A stretch of 64,000 bases of DNA. It comes from Phorcus lineatus. Its lineage: Eukaryota > Mollusca > Gastropoda > Trochida > Trochidae. The translations under genes and the position numbers were made by a program. The notes under the pieces are model-generated. The model was not told the origin of the DNA. It made no database searches and worked only from the letters and a program-made list of their open reading frames with translations. The stretch spans positions 39,715,484 to 39,779,483 of the forward strand of contig OV121095.1 in assembly GCA_921293015.1 (NCBI GenBank). Direction: 5' to 3'. Below are positions 1-11,780 of this stretch, piece after piece (within the stretch, counting starts at the first letter, position 1; every line of letters begins with the position of its first letter).

Positions 1-120
1 TTAACACATCCGTGTCAACACATTTATTCAAAAGTCTCATTGGCCTTCTTTTAGATTATATTTGTTCGTGATCTAATTAATTTATCACCAAAAAGATCTA
101 TTAGAAATTTCTATTTGCCT
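1..120. repeat. Edge copy of a locally dispersed long repeat (R1)
   Basis: The first ~100 bases align by eye with 11,170-11,265 and 29,093-29,185: an AACACATC / GTCAAC start, a TTCATTCAAAA-like middle and a run ending in TAATTTGTCA-like sequence. The match is interrupted but colinear. It is probably the end of a third R1 copy cut by the window edge and followed by unrelated DNA. No coding content is seen. Confidence 0.4.
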
Positions 121-429
121 TTGCACATCAACTGAATGAATATTTGTGTTAATCCCATAACTGCTTCAAAGAAAAAAATTGATTTGAATTTGAAATCCGA
201 GTTAGATGCATCAAACAAATGAAAATGCGTTATCCTGAGTAAATGTTGACATTAAGAAGCTAATTTCAAAACATGCACTGTATGTAGACTCTAAGAATAT
301 GCACACAAGTATCAGCAATCTGAAATATAAGATATAAGTCACTTATGTAATCGTATAAAGAAGGGTTAGTTATTCACAAAGTGCCACCGATGTTTGTTTT
401 AAAGAATTGTATTATGAATTGGTACCCAT

Positions 430-966
430 TTTATTGGTTTAGAGTTGGATGTCTTCTTTAAATGATAGCTCCAGATTTGTTATGTACAGAGAATATAAAT
501 TCACGTTTGAGCCCGAAAGATACCTATACCTCATTGTTGAAAAGAAGGTGCGCATAATTCATACCAAATTTAGATGTAATCTCCTGCCACTTAATTATAA
601 TAAGGGCAGGTGGAATTCAGTTGGATATGTTTTACGTTTATGTCCCATCTGTAATATTGACATCGAGAATGAGTACCATTTCTCTCTCGTGTGTCACTTT
701 TATAAGGATCTGCGAATTAAATTTCTTCCTGAATATTTTTTTATTTCACCGTCTATGCATAAATTTAGAAGCCTGTTATGTACATCTCAGGATAATCTTC
801 TCAAAAGTGTTATGTATTTCATTTACCATGCCTATGCTAAGAGAAACTTGTATATAGAAACAGTATGAAATCCACTTGTGAATTTAATAAACATTTTGTT
901 TTGTATTTTTGTACATGGGCCTTTGGCCTCATTACAAATAAACTACTTTGACTTTGACTTTGAGTT
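430..966 (+). mobile_element. LINE 3' end: reverse-transcriptase C-terminus plus 3' UTR (family A)
   Basis: An open frame at 449-868 (139 aa) reads as the C-terminal tail of a non-LTR retrotransposon polyprotein. It has the kFRc...kGRW block followed by a zinc-knuckle-like CPIC...ENEYHF...C (C-x2-C-x8-H-x4-C), then R and an LP.yf segment. These are hallmarks of the region after the RT thumb in many animal LINEs. The frame has no real start and the polymerase motifs are absent, so the copy is 5'-truncated. After the stop comes a short A/T-rich 3' UTR with a GGGCCTTTGGCC stem-loop at 917-928 and a tail of TTTGACT repeats at about 945-963, typical of LINE 3' ends. Clade is not assigned. It is not a host gene. 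Confidence 0.75.
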
Positions 967-3597
967 GGTTGGAGCTTCTGTGTTATTTTTTCTTAATATA
1001 GAAAATATATATTAACTAGAAATATAGGAACGAAAATGAACTCGATTTGTTTACTTCCGTTTAATAGAATACATATAATTAAAACAGTCACCTTTTCTAA
1101 ATAGAATTTAAGTAATATATTTTTTATATGAAGCCATATTTTCAAAACTGGTTGATTAGTGAACCATTTCCACATTGAAAAGGAAAATTGTCAACAAATT
1201 ATGATTGTCTACAATAATCTGTTCAAATAAAATAAAAGCACCATATCTTTGGGAAGAAACAAAATCACAAAATATAAATCTTCGATATAGGAGTGTAGCC
1301 TACATTTTTCACAAATGAATTCGTGCATTCTTCTTTATCCTTATTTCTAGAAGGGGCAGATGCATTTATTTTTAGGCGAAAACATTATCTCACGAAAACG
1401 AAAATAAATGTTTCCAATTGCAATGTTTGTAATGAATTTTTAAAAAAAATCAATGTATCGTGATCTGATTTCCCTACTTCAAATGATTAAAATATGTTTA
1501 AAAAATAGCCGCCAGTTGTTTTTGCTTTCTACTTTATTCTTTCCTCTGTCACTTCCGAATATTAGTTGAGTAAAGGGAGATCTTGACCCTCTGAAGATAA
1601 CACATTTGGCATAACTTATTTTTATCAAGAAAATATAATATATTCTGTCAATTCAAAATGTGCTAATGCATTACTGTAGACATTTTTCTGCAGATGTACT
1701 ACAGTGTTTTACTGAGGATCTCTGTCTAATGCACTCAAATGCTACCACGTGTATAGAGAAGAGACATATTTCTGACACAATGGAAAAACTGAACAGAATT
1801 TGACTACATAGCTGGTTTTATGCTTTCCTAATCCGATTACTATTTTTTGTAACAATTTGTTTGACAGTTGACGACATCAAAATGATCTTAAAAAGCGACA
1901 AGAACTGCATTAATTGAGTTACAGGCAATATGTTATGAAGATTCTAAATGTTAGTTAAAGTTTAATTCATTTGAAAATAAAAGAACATGTTTAATGTCTT
2001 AAAACTTGTTTGTTTTAAGATGTTTTGGTTTAGATACTCAGAAGATTGAAGTAGACAGAGATTACTTGGTTGAAGGTGGATATTTTTGGGTTCAATGATT
2101 GAGAGGATACGAGATTGACAGAGTTAGTTCTGGTTTAATTAGATAAGTTGATGAAAGGTATTTGCCATGATCTCAATTCATTGAACGATCCAAACGATAA
2201 AAACTTCTTACTGTTTGAAAAGGCGTCACATTTACTGTTTTCCTATATCGAAGAGATATTCTGACCTGATTACTGAAACTTAAGTTTCTTGAACGCTCGG
2301 TAATGTAATGCAATGTTATATGCTAACTCAGGATTTTGTGATATTTGTGTACTTATCTCATTCAAGAAGTACTTAACTCGGCAATTTGATATACACACCC
2401 GAATAATTACCACAAAACAATAAATTCCTCTGCTTTTATTAGGTGTTATATTAAATTTGTAGTTTCTGATAACATGTAATGAGGACTGTTTAAATAATTA
2501 AGATTATCCATTCCAACTTTGTACTTTCAAACTTATTTCCCAGTGAAATACTATGCCATTTGTCCAGGTGTGTCTTTATGTAGACTTTATTCTTGATTGT
2601 TAAATGTCGTGCTACTATCCAATAAATAGTTTTATGCTCAATCGAAGCTGCATAAAGTCATTCAATTGTAGCTGTATAAAATTCATTGATCTATCACATC
2701 CGTAGATGCAGTAGCTCTCATAGCGCTCAAAACTTCAGATAAATCATTCAAGTTTGGAAACCCTATCTTAAAATCGAATGGCTGATCAGGTTCTATACTT
2801 CACACCATCAATTCAATATTCAAACAGTATTTAGCCAATTATATTATTCTAATCAGAGCTAAGAATTCATTCTACATATTTCAATTGATGTATTATTTTT
2901 TTCACAAAGTTGTCAATAAATCATTTAAAACGTTACAGGCGGTATTTTGTTGTGTGAACACCTTTTAAGAATAAGTCAGTGAATATACTCACATAGCTTA
3001 ACCAATCATTGTACGTTCATTTCAAAGCTGCTTCCTTCTTTTGATTCAAAAACATTGTTTTGCAGTTGAAATCATTTAATTTTGTTTTCACGTTAACTTT
3101 ATTTATCTAAATTATTTTGCTACTGCCACCTTCATATTCCTTGACATACGTGGCTCGCTAAAATATCCGACTTGCTTTAAAGCTATGTGTTGATATAATG
3201 CTGGTCATATGCCTTATGGATTTGCGTATCAACACGATAGAGATATAATTCATATCACTGATACGCTTTGTTCATAAGGTTGATAATGTCCGTCCATGGA
3301 CAGAAATAAAAAAAGAACTACATCATTCTGTGTTCTCTCACTTACGTAGGATTTAATTCAACTAAGAGCTGAAACTTTGAGAGCAAATGTCAGTGATAGA
3401 CGATTTGCATATCATAGCCCTTGTTATGCATATGCAAAACATAACAAAAGGTTTGCATTTGAACCAAAGTACCACATATACTGATTGTACCTCATTCTAT
3501 GTTCACCCCTGCACACCAAATATGACGTTACTTGTCTTCAATGATAATCAAACAGAGGTGAGGTGATTTTGGGTTAAACAATGCTTTCAAGAGAATT
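967..3597. other. Non-coding stretch, nothing recognised
   Basis: AT-rich sequence with stops in all frames. I see no convincing exon, RNA gene or repeat. A 60-codon minus-strand frame at 993-1,175 has low-complexity composition and no family signature. Confidence 0.5.
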
Positions 3598-3735
3598 TCA
3601 CTTGCAGGGATGAAGGCCGCAACACTAATGATGCTATGCACTACGGTGAGACCCGCGAGCATCGGCTGGAACTATCGACTACGGTGGTATTGCACTGAAT
3701 TTCAGTGAAACATTGAACCCAAACTTTACCACGAG
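3598..3735 (-). repeat. SINE body copy 1 (minus orientation)
   Basis: On the minus strand this matches, in order, the blocks shared by 35,310-35,490 and 61,365-61,500: GTTTGGGTTCAAT, CACTGAAATTCAGTG, a CCACC block, CAGCCGATGC, GGTCTCACCG, TGCATAGCATC and a CCTGCA end. The 5' tRNA-like part is not clear here. A 63-codon frame overlapping it is only the SINE read in translation. Confidence 0.6.
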
Positions 3736-5189
3736 TAGAACAATTTTCAACCGCAAACCCATCAAACGCTACAAAACCAATAATTATAAAAAGATATTCA
3801 ACAACGTTCTCGATCTCACTTAAAAATAACAAATGAGGTGCCCCTATTGGAAATTTTTACCTAAATAACACTATGCTTCTTTAAACGATGTATTTCGAGA
3901 TAAATTATCTATATGAATAAGTTCTTCTGCTTCTGCAAACATTTTGTGAATTCATACACGAACTTTTTGTATAATTATATTTATTGCATTCACAATTACA
4001 CATTCACCAGGAAGTTCAACTATAAGTTTCTGGAAATACAAACGTGTTTATTCTTAGAGAGATTGATTCAGACATTTTAATGGTTCTTACAGAGACACTT
4101 ACATCTTTAAGGATCTCTTGAAATGTTTAAAAAATATAATTGTCTGATATCGTGCTGTTAAACAGGTTCTGGGGATTATCTTGATGTTTTTGTCATAAGC
4201 GACTCATCATATGTAAATCAGTATGCAAGTATTCAAAATAATTCACAGTTTTGTAAATGTTGTAACTTTTATTATCACCATTAAGTTTGATCGTTGTTGG
4301 ATAAACATGGAAATCCCCAAGGGTCATGTTTGGAAAATATAATTTTAGTGGTTATGTTTTCGATTATGGTCTACAGAACTTATATTGATTGCAGAGATAG
4401 TTTAAACTGGTCTACATCGGTTTCACATTTGACTCAATGCATTGCTTTTCGCTGTGTTTTGATTCCTATGTAAATGGTAAGTGTTTACGACTGTAACATA
4501 TTCAGACAATGATAATGTCCCCCTATTTAGTACATTGCTTTGCCTGTTTGTTTCAGTTTATAACATGCATCTATGAATTGTATTGTATCATAACAACTAA
4601 TTTTCATTGGTTTTGAATGGCCATCAACGATAACAGATGAATCCTAGCCAGTATGGTGCATGTTAGTACATAAACATCAAATTAAAAATAGTTCGTAGGT
4701 AGTAAACGTATATCAAAATATGATCTATGAACATTTATATCAGCAAAATAAGAACAAGTAGCAATTATAACTGAACACGAATAATACTAGTATGTTTAAT
4801 ATCCCCCGTTCGGTTTTAAGATTTGGTTTTGAAAAGGAACCTATCTATTTGTATAATGTACATGTAAGAACAAAATATTTGAAAGGAACATTAGAGAAAA
4901 CCATTTTGAATAGACGTATGTAGTATCAGTTAAAACAAAATGTCACAACTTGTGCTTCCACCTCGACCCTTAATGACTGCAATGCTCTGCTCGATATCCC
5001 CCTCACAAACCTCCTGTAAAGTAAGGCTGCCTCCCATTCCCATGGTTAAGTGGATGAGGCTTTGAGTTTAGTCCCAGATAAGCTCAAGAGACATTGCTGC
5101 GTAACATCATTGTTCTGTAGGTGTTAGTTCTGATCTATGGTCATGAACACGATTACGGTAAGATCAATGACGATTGGAGCCACAATCTC
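3736..5189. other. Non-coding stretch, nothing recognised
   Basis: AT-rich with scattered stops. GC content rises towards the 3' end, ahead of the exon candidates that begin at 5.19 kb. Confidence 0.4.
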
Positions 5190-5192
5190 CTA

Positions 5193-5426
5193 GATATAGC
5201 GAATGCCTGTAACTTTCCACAGCACTGTAATGCTACTGTCAAGCTTACAGTTATATGAGAAACGGCCACAGCATAACTGATCTTCCCTGACATAGCACAG
5301 TTGGCCTGATTGTCGTGGGTGTGTAACGCGTTTTTGAAGCTCTCCATTCTCTGACTCCCCCATCAACTGAGTGTAGGGGGAAACGACTTTCGTCGTGGCA
5401 GTAAATCCTCCTTCATGATCTAAAGT
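5193..5426 (-). CDS. Open frame without start codon, possible exon downstream of the Ig-like exons
   Basis: Seventy-eight codons are open between TAG at 5,427-5,429 and TAG at 5,190-5,192. The peptide is hydrophilic and cysteine-containing (GQLCYVREDQLCCGRF), unlike random AT-rich translation. An internal donor-like GTAAGC occurs after SYN, so a real exon could end there. It lies immediately after the 5,431-5,534 exon candidate but in another frame, with no room for an intron. Either one of the two is wrong or the gene carries a frameshift here. Family not recognised. Confidence 0.25.
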
Positions 5427-5430
5427 CTAC

Positions 5431-5534
5431 CATTGCCATTCCACACAGCAAGTTCTAGGGTTACGTTAGTGTCTGTCTGACATTTGTTGACTCCTGCGGT
5501 ACTTGATAGAGCAGTCGTGGTGGATAAGCACAGT
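5431..5534 (-). CDS. Exon candidate 4 of the minus-strand Ig-like gene
   Basis: A good acceptor (pyrimidine-rich tract ending in TTTCACTAG) precedes a 104-nt open segment encoding LCLSTTTALSSTAGVNKC and TNVTLELAVWNGNG. It starts with one nucleotide, which completes the codon left by the previous candidate (phase 2). The proposed donor is GTAGAC, which is weak, and a TAG follows in frame at once, so this may instead be the last coding exon or a decayed one. No domain is assigned. The support is the acceptor, the phase match and the position next to exons 1-3. Confidence 0.3.
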
Positions 5535-5661
5535 CTAGTGAAACGGCGATAAAATACAGAGCTGCTCACAATAAAGCCCTATCATATTAAAATGTGACTT
5601 CCCGAAGTCTTCAAGAACAGATACGCTGCCTTACATTGTTTGTTTGGACATGTTTCCTCAC

Positions 5662-5839
5662 TTGACGGCTGTACATGTAATGATACCAAATTCTTCCCCA
5701 AAACCCAATTGTTCGTACGTGAATGGAGTCAAATGATTAGCCATCGTATTACCTCTGATAATCCCTTTCAAACCACTGTTCAATAGAACGCAAATCGAAA
5801 TGATGTTAAAGTCTACATTATTGTTATGTAATAACCATC
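5662..5839 (-). CDS. Exon candidate 3: C-terminal half of an Ig-like domain
   Basis: This 178-nt segment is open on the minus strand and ends at a strong donor (GTGAGG). Its last residues, YEQLGFGEEFGIITCTAV, resemble the E-F strand region of an immunoglobulin fold, where a G-x-Y/I-x-C-x-A pattern precedes the G strand. The acceptor that restores phase with exon 2 ends in TCCAGAG. A better-looking acceptor 10 nt upstream would break the frame, so the 5' boundary is uncertain. Joined to exon 2 it gives a domain with the HWSA tryptophan about 60 residues before TCTA, compatible with Ig spacing. The B-strand cysteine appears to be missing in this domain. Confidence 0.35.
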
Positions 5840-6339
5840 CTCTGGACCTTAGTGTGAAGAGTATGTGTAATAAGTTTTCGTGTGGCTTTAATAACAGATG
5901 AAATACCATACATCCTGAGATTCACATTCACATCCTCGGTTCATATCGCCCACCTAAACAAACACCTTCATCTCTTTAATTCCCCAATCATGATTTATTA
6001 AATTTTTTTTGATGATAATCGAAGAACGGCATATTAACGTTAGAATGTAAAATGTTAGTGTCACACTAACATATATCATGGTTTAATCACCTATTTAACA
6101 TTTCAAACCCATGTCTGTGTTTGTGTCTGATTATAATTACGTTCCAAACTTACGTTTGATTCATTGGCGTGCGCGATTGTGTTGTTATCGTTCACAAATC
6201 ACGACTTAAACCAGTTTGTTGTCACTATACTAAATTTATAAGCTTTGGGGTGATGATTTTCAGAAACAACCACTTATTCTCGATAGAATAACATCATTAA
6301 TGAAATTTTATATTTTTATCTCCAACAACATACTCTATG

Positions 6340-6980
6340 TCCCGTAAACTCCAAAATGGTGAAACTGCAAAACATCAGGGGGCTTCATTCACTTTCACTG
6401 CGTTTGTTTCAGCCGTTTAATGGTGAATCTTACACTTATTTTAAGCCGGAATATGACGTTAAACTTCCAACTGTCTTTGTTGTGTTTTTAGAGAAAATGA
6501 GTTTATTCCTACATCAGGTTGAGACAACTCAATGAATCTGTACAACGCAATGGCATTAGTTAACAAATTTCATCTTTGACTGATGACAAAGGACAACTGT
6601 AAAACGTAATACAGAGATTCGTTTCTTACTGATGAGGTATCAGATTGCACACTCACAAAAACAACAAGTAATTTACTCTTGTAGAATGTCATTTGCAGAA
6701 TAATACTGAAAAGAAGATATGTACAAGGTTAAATAAAAATGTTCAGTAAACATGATTCTTGCATCTTTTCTACATAAGAATGAGAGAATATATCTGAACT
6801 TTAAATTTTGCCGTATTCAAAATACGGAAGTAATCAGATAATCGATTCATTTTCAATGCACAGTTAAGATAGTTGCTACAATGACAAAGGAGAAATGATA
6901 GAGAGCAGATGCAATCTCTGTAACTCGTTTGGAGAATGTCGATACAAAAGTGGAATTACTTCCTTTCTGAAATAATCAAG
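6340..6980. repeat. Long local repeat R2, copy a
   Basis: It aligns by eye in the same orientation with 27,800-28,420. Shared landmarks in order are a CAGCCGTT block, TCTTWCACT, AAACAACAAG, TAATTGTA-like ...AATGTCATTTGCA, AAAAGAAGAT, TTGCATCTTTT, GGAAGTAATCAG and GTTGCTACAATGACA followed by GAAATGATAGA. Identity is perhaps 65-75% with indels. No conserved reading frame is evident, so it is probably duplicated intron or intergenic DNA. Confidence 0.6.
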
Positions 6981-7399
6981 TTTTAGAAAATTAGTATTTT
7001 TTTATCAGTTGAAAGGAAACGACATCAGAGGGAATACATAATTAGTTGAGATAGATAATAGTTGAATTTTTAGAATAAATGTCAACGTAACGAATGCATT
7101 TTTTTCAGAGATCTTTTCTTATTAAGAATTTTATTTCATTAAACAGAATAAATGAAGAAAAATCTGTTCTCTGGGAGAATAGACAATTAAACAACAACAA
7201 TATCATTATATAAGGTTTTCTAGTTCAGATACAATAATCTCTTTTTATAAATTTATTTTGTGAGTAATTTGAGTACAATGTCATGAGTATTACGTGTTTG
7301 AACATACAACTACAAGTTTTAATGTCTGTATAGATTGTTTGGGTGAAGTGGACTATATCTAGTTATCAACTATGGCAATCATTATTAATAAAAACGTAC

Positions 7400-7524
7400 C
7401 AGCTGACCAGTGAAATATAGCTGAATCGTTAACAGGTATCAAAACTTCCGAACCAAACTTTGATTGGACGTTCGTCGCTTTGATCAGGATAATCATGAAG
7501 TCTATTGAATTAGGAGATTTTGGG
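7400..7524 (-). CDS. Exon candidate 2 of the minus-strand Ig-like gene
   Basis: A 125-nt open segment lies between the acceptor GCGCAG and the near-consensus donor GTACGT. It begins with one nucleotide that completes the GA left by exon 1 (giving Asp) and ends in phase 1. The peptide FGSEVLIPVNDSAIFHWSA resembles the A'-B-C strands of an Ig domain (small G.EV.iPV strand, then a Trp), although the B-strand Cys is absent. Upstream residues IDFMIILIKATNVQ would then be the end of the preceding domain. Family assignment is inference. The splice sites and phase are read directly. Confidence 0.4.
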
Positions 7525-7713
7525 CTGCGCTTTTGTGATTTTAGATTCAAATGTGGAAATGATATAGTGAAATTCAATGTTTTTCAGGTTTAATGACCAC
7601 ACAACAGTTTTTGAAATTTAAAGCATGTTCGATGATCTTAAATCAGACAACATATAAGTAAACAAAATATAAACTGAGTTAAACAAATATTGTTCAAGAA
7701 AGAAGCTACTCAC

Positions 7714-7933
7714 TCAATTAAAAGAACAATGCCCACAGAAGCTAACCTTTTGCTAATCATTCTCCCTGAGGGAATAAGGATCATATCCCCGTTAAAACAT
7801 GACACCGAAAAACTAAACAATAATCCTGTGTCAATGTCAACCCACTTAACTGATGTCGCCATATTTGACAATTTAGCACATGATATTGCCATATCGGTCA
7901 CGTTGTTCACAGCTTTGCTTTGCATTTTCTCTG
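7714..7933 (-). CDS. Exon candidate 1: Ig-like domain
   Basis: A 220-nt exon candidate has a strong pyrimidine tract and acceptor (ATCCCTCTTTAG) and a perfect GTGAGT donor. The 72 codons include NVTDMAISCAKLSN then SVKWVDIDTG, that is Cys-x10-Trp, the B-to-C strand spacing of an immunoglobulin fold. NVT is a potential N-glycosylation site. Entry phase is 1 and exit phase is 2, the latter matching exon 2. No first exon or signal peptide was found upstream within the window, so the gene may start further up or this may be an isolated remnant. A plus-strand frame over the same bases has no such features. Confidence 0.4.
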
Positions 7934-8895
7934 CTAAAGAGGGATTAGTTTTTTAAACCTTAATTTTCATATGTAAAACACATCAACAAACAGAATTCTC
8001 CGTTATGATACAACGTCTAATCGGAAGGAGAAAGACAATTTTTATTGATAAGCAACTTCTTTATTCTGTGGAAGCGACGTATCGACATAGATTCTAATTA
8101 CGTTGTAAAGCAAGTATGTATTTTAGGGAGTGGAGAGAGTGTATACATGAGTTATTTATGCAGGAGTGTTGTTTATGCAATGAATAGGCAAGATGTGCAA
8201 TGGTTGGATAGAAGAATGAGCAAGTAATAATGGAAGCCAGGTAGATGTCTTCACAGATTATGATGATGTACATAGATTGAGAAGGGATATATATCGATGG
8301 GAAGCCAAGTAGATGTTTATACAATGGATTGAGTTGAGTGTACACAAACATTACATGGCAAACATGTAGGACAGAATTAGGTAATAAAATTATAAAATTA
8401 TTATGCAACTTCTAGAATCTTCATATCATCATCTTCTAGAATGCCTATCAAAGAGGTCAAACGTCTGATCTGTATAGTGGATTGTGGTAGGCTAGTTAAC
8501 CTAATAGAGCACATATTTCATCATTACAAATGAAACTGAATAACATTCTTATGACTAGGCCCCACCGTAATCCCAAAAATTCTTTTATCTGCATTTAGAA
8601 ATCAAAACTCCACCTTTTTCAACTAGGGCACATTTTGTTGATTGCAATCAGTAAGAACAGCTGATACCTTTGGTGATAACGATAGCTCACATTCATTTAC
8701 ACTTGAACACTCTCCTGTTCCACACAAATGTCACTGACACCAGGCTCTTAATTGGATTTCCATACTTTTGGATCAAGATAATCATTGAATTTTCAAAAAT
8801 GGGTCATATTGATTATGTGCACATAGACTGAGGAAAACCCATTGAAATAACGATCCACTGAAATAACGATCTTCTCATGATATATAAAGGATATT
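7934..8895. other. Non-coding stretch with a small imperfect tandem duplication
   Basis: A GAAGCCARGTAGATGT motif occurs at about 8,232 and 8,301, giving a weak ~70-bp tandem duplication. A 104-codon minus-strand frame here is rich in His/Ile/Tyr and looks non-coding. Another local duplication, GAAATAACGATC, occurs at 8,841-8,873. Confidence 0.4.
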
Positions 8896-9150
8896 ATATG
8901 AGTATCTATGACATACTATGTTTACGACAACAGTTCCTTAAATATTAGTATTTCCCGAGCGAGAGACAGGGATATACCGGTATTTATGAACGACTATCGT
9001 CAACATAGTATGTCATTGTTACGAATATTATATTTTGTTTATTACCGAAGTCGAGAAAAAAAGGAAGTTTTCAAAATCGACCTCCACCCATGGCGGTTTA
9101 CCCGCCTTCGTCACATTAGGAATGCCGTCTCTCACACATTTTGTTCCAGT
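8896..9150. mobile_element. Hairpin (fold-back) element P1
   Basis: Inverted arms GACATACTATGTT (8,910-8,922) and their complement (9,001-9,014) enclose a loop with CCCGAGCGAGAGACAGGGAT. That loop closely matches the loop of the element at 16,265-16,372. A TTTATTACCG block follows the right arm, as in the copy at 16.4 kb. A 102-codon frame over it is an artefact of the element. Confidence 0.5.
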
Positions 9151-9573
9151 CACAACTCTGACACTCTTTGTTGGAATCTAATGAGACTTGCCACATGTAA
9201 TCCCTGTGATGTGTAGATTCGTATTTTATTTGAATCAGTCCCTAATCTTATATCATTTAAGGATATTTTCTCAATTTCAGTCAAATGTTGTTGTAATCAT
9301 AACTCACACATTTATATTTGAAAAGTACAAAAACTTGACACATATAATAACAATGATGTGCAGATGTGTCTTTCGTATGTTTTTCGCTAGATTTTGCCAA
9401 ATCATTAAATTTTCCATCTAAACGATATTGCACTGACTCTATAAGCCAATACATACTTCGATGAAAAGAAAAGATTGGTAATCTTCGGAATGAAATGGGT
9501 TTTTTTCACATTATATGCTTTATGTCCATTTGAAACACCAATTAAACTATTCATCAAACTTTCATGAACATTA

Positions 9574-10005
9574 CCATTCTCTCCCAATAGAGGAAGCTAA
9601 GTCATTAATTACTATACAACCTCTTTTTTGATAAGAAGGTTTTTCGGGATTCCAGCAGTTTACCCTACCGGCGCAATATTGCAACTCAAACTACCTGGCA
9701 AAATTTCAGCCAATGAAAACACCGAATGCAAGAATAACATATTTGTTATCACACAGGCCTATGCAATGATGCAGTCGCAAAATGAGGCGTATGTGTTCTG
9801 ACTCAAAGTATTATTCGAATAAAGTTTAGCTTTTTGAAAGCTTACGGAAATAACTAAGGCGATTTGAATGATACCTTTTGATGTTGCTGATTGCACAACT
9901 AACTTTGATTGTATCCAATCAGCGTTCAACATTTCTAGATCAAGAAACCTTCGTATTGAGACAGAGGAATATATAACGGAGCTACCTCCTTTATGAGAGA
10001 ATGGA
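9574..10005. mobile_element. Short inverted-repeat DNA transposon (MITE-like family 1), copy A
   Basis: The ends form imperfect inverted repeats of about 45 bp. The left starts CCATTCTCTCCCAATAGAGG. The reverse complement of the right reads CATTCTCTCATAAAGGAGG, followed by AGCT..GTTATATATTCCTC. The body matches 47,433-47,877 in reverse complement, including ATTTCAGCCAATGAAA, ATAACATATTTGTT, GCAATGATGCAGTCGC and TGATTGCACAACT. It is ~430 bp with no open frame, so non-autonomous. The target duplication was not resolved. Confidence 0.65.
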
Positions 10006-10869
10006 ACATTACAAGTAGCTGAAAGTTTTAAGTGATTTGTTAAGTAAAGCAGTCAATTCGCCTAGTCGGTTTATGCAAAGATACATAACAGTTTGACCAA
10101 TTGAGTATCTGTTAAATGTTACAGTATCATTCATGACATTACTTAACCACAAAAAGTGATCTTAACCTTTGGACCTGGTAACAACGGGAAAGGTCAAAGA
10201 TCGGTAGCTTAAAGAAAGTACATCTAATTATTCCTTTATAATGAAATGGATTAACATCAATTCACATGTGCAATTTCAATTGGAAAATCTAACTTATTTA
10301 TTTTATATTTGATATGACAAAGCATGATGCAAAACCCTATTTACTTGTTCTTTGTGGTATAATCAATTTTGAAATATAAATAAACGCCTTCATTGTTATT
10401 TCTTCAATTACAAAAAAACCGATATATGTCAAAGTGGTTTCCACTTAAAATAGCCTAGGTTAAACGTTGGAAATAATGAAATGAACAGCAAAAAAAATCG
10501 AATTGAATATTTTTCATCAAATAGATAAGTGAGCCATAAATATAGATTTCGTTTTTATTATCGATATCTACTTATTGTGAAGCAAATCACACAAAGGTTG
10601 ATGTCCTGTCATACATTTTGTTCACTTTTTATGATGAGATGGTCATCACTCAATGCTCAAATTATACAGTTGTAAGCAATTTCACTGATAAAATCACCAC
10701 TCGAATATGTCATGAATATATACATTTATCTAACCGAACGATGTTACTTCAAAGGAGATATACAAAACAACAACAAAAAAATTTTTGCGTCATTTGCACA
10801 ATTGTGTACAACTCTTTTACTTGTCTTGGTATAAAAAAAACCAAAACATTTATTTCGTATTTCTTCGAT
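10006..10869. other. Non-coding stretch, nothing recognised
   Basis: AT-rich. An 84-codon plus-strand frame at 10,618-10,872 has no splice signals or family features. Confidence 0.35.
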
Positions 10870-11780
10870 TAACATTACTATTTGTTAATTTATCGATTTT
10901 AAATGTTAGTTATATATAACCACTAGCGAGTTGTCGTTGTTAAAGAAAATCTCTCTACACCCTTAGCAGTTGTTTTCAATGTATTCAAACATGTCACCTT
11001 TTCTTATAACGTTATCAATTACTTGCTGGTTGAATCAATAAAATTTTCATTTTCGGCAAATATCAACAATGAATCCAAGTTTAATTGCCCACATTTTAAA
11101 ATTATCTAAGATACTACTTTCAATATAAAAAATATATTCTGTTTTATGCTTCAATTACAGAAAACGTAAAATTAAACACATCATTGTCAACTCTTTCATT
11201 CAAAAATCATGTCGGCAGTTTAATAGATTTTCCTGACTTGTAATTGATTTAATTTGTCAAACGAAAAAACACAAAACAATGGAAATGTTGATTCTGACAA
11301 TTCAAGTCCTTTATCAGCTTGACAAATGACAAATACAACTGTTTCTAAACAGACAAAGGATCAAAATGCTATGCTATTAAGAAGACAAGATTTTCTCGAT
11401 AATTCTCGACGTTATACGTGTACGTATACAATTTACTACATCACTGGCAAACTTATTTTATCAAAAAAGGGTCATTCTTAGTTGACGAAACTGTCACTAA
11501 ATCCTTTCTTTATACAAAGGATATTGGAAATAAATTAAGAAAAACTTTTGACACAGATCCATTTTGATTTATGAAAAATCATCAATAAAAACCTCGATCC
11601 TCTTTGAACTTCTACTGTGATTACACATTTAGACTGATGGAACCATGATCTAAGTAGCTCTTGCATCTTTTGCGGTAAGCTAGTTAATAAGGATACTATA
11701 ATATTTTCATTATCAAACTAATTTCCTTTAGAGTATCAAATCGACACACAGTTACGTTCCTTTAGATTTTTTATTTTTCT
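10870..11780. repeat. Long local repeat R1, copy a
   Basis: It is colinear with 28,850-30,110. Shared landmarks include CAGTTGTYTTCAA, ATGTCACCTTTTCTTA, CAATTTAATTR-CCCACA, ATCATTGTCAAC, GAAATGTTGATTCTGACAAT, ATCCATTTTGATTTATG, CTGTGATTACAC followed by GACTGATGGA, and TTTCTTTCTAACAG. By eye the blocks are 75-85% identical. No conserved exon was found. Confidence 0.7.

Noticed and set aside
3641-3832. 63-residue minus-strand frame resembling a Cys-rich exon
   Set aside because: The bases match the SINE body found at 35.3 and 61.4 kb.
8094-8408. 104-residue minus-strand protein
   Set aside because: Biased His/Ile/Tyr composition over a small tandem duplication, no splice or family signal.
8908-9216. 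102-residue plus-strand protein
   Set aside because: It lies across the hairpin element P1 and its shared tail.
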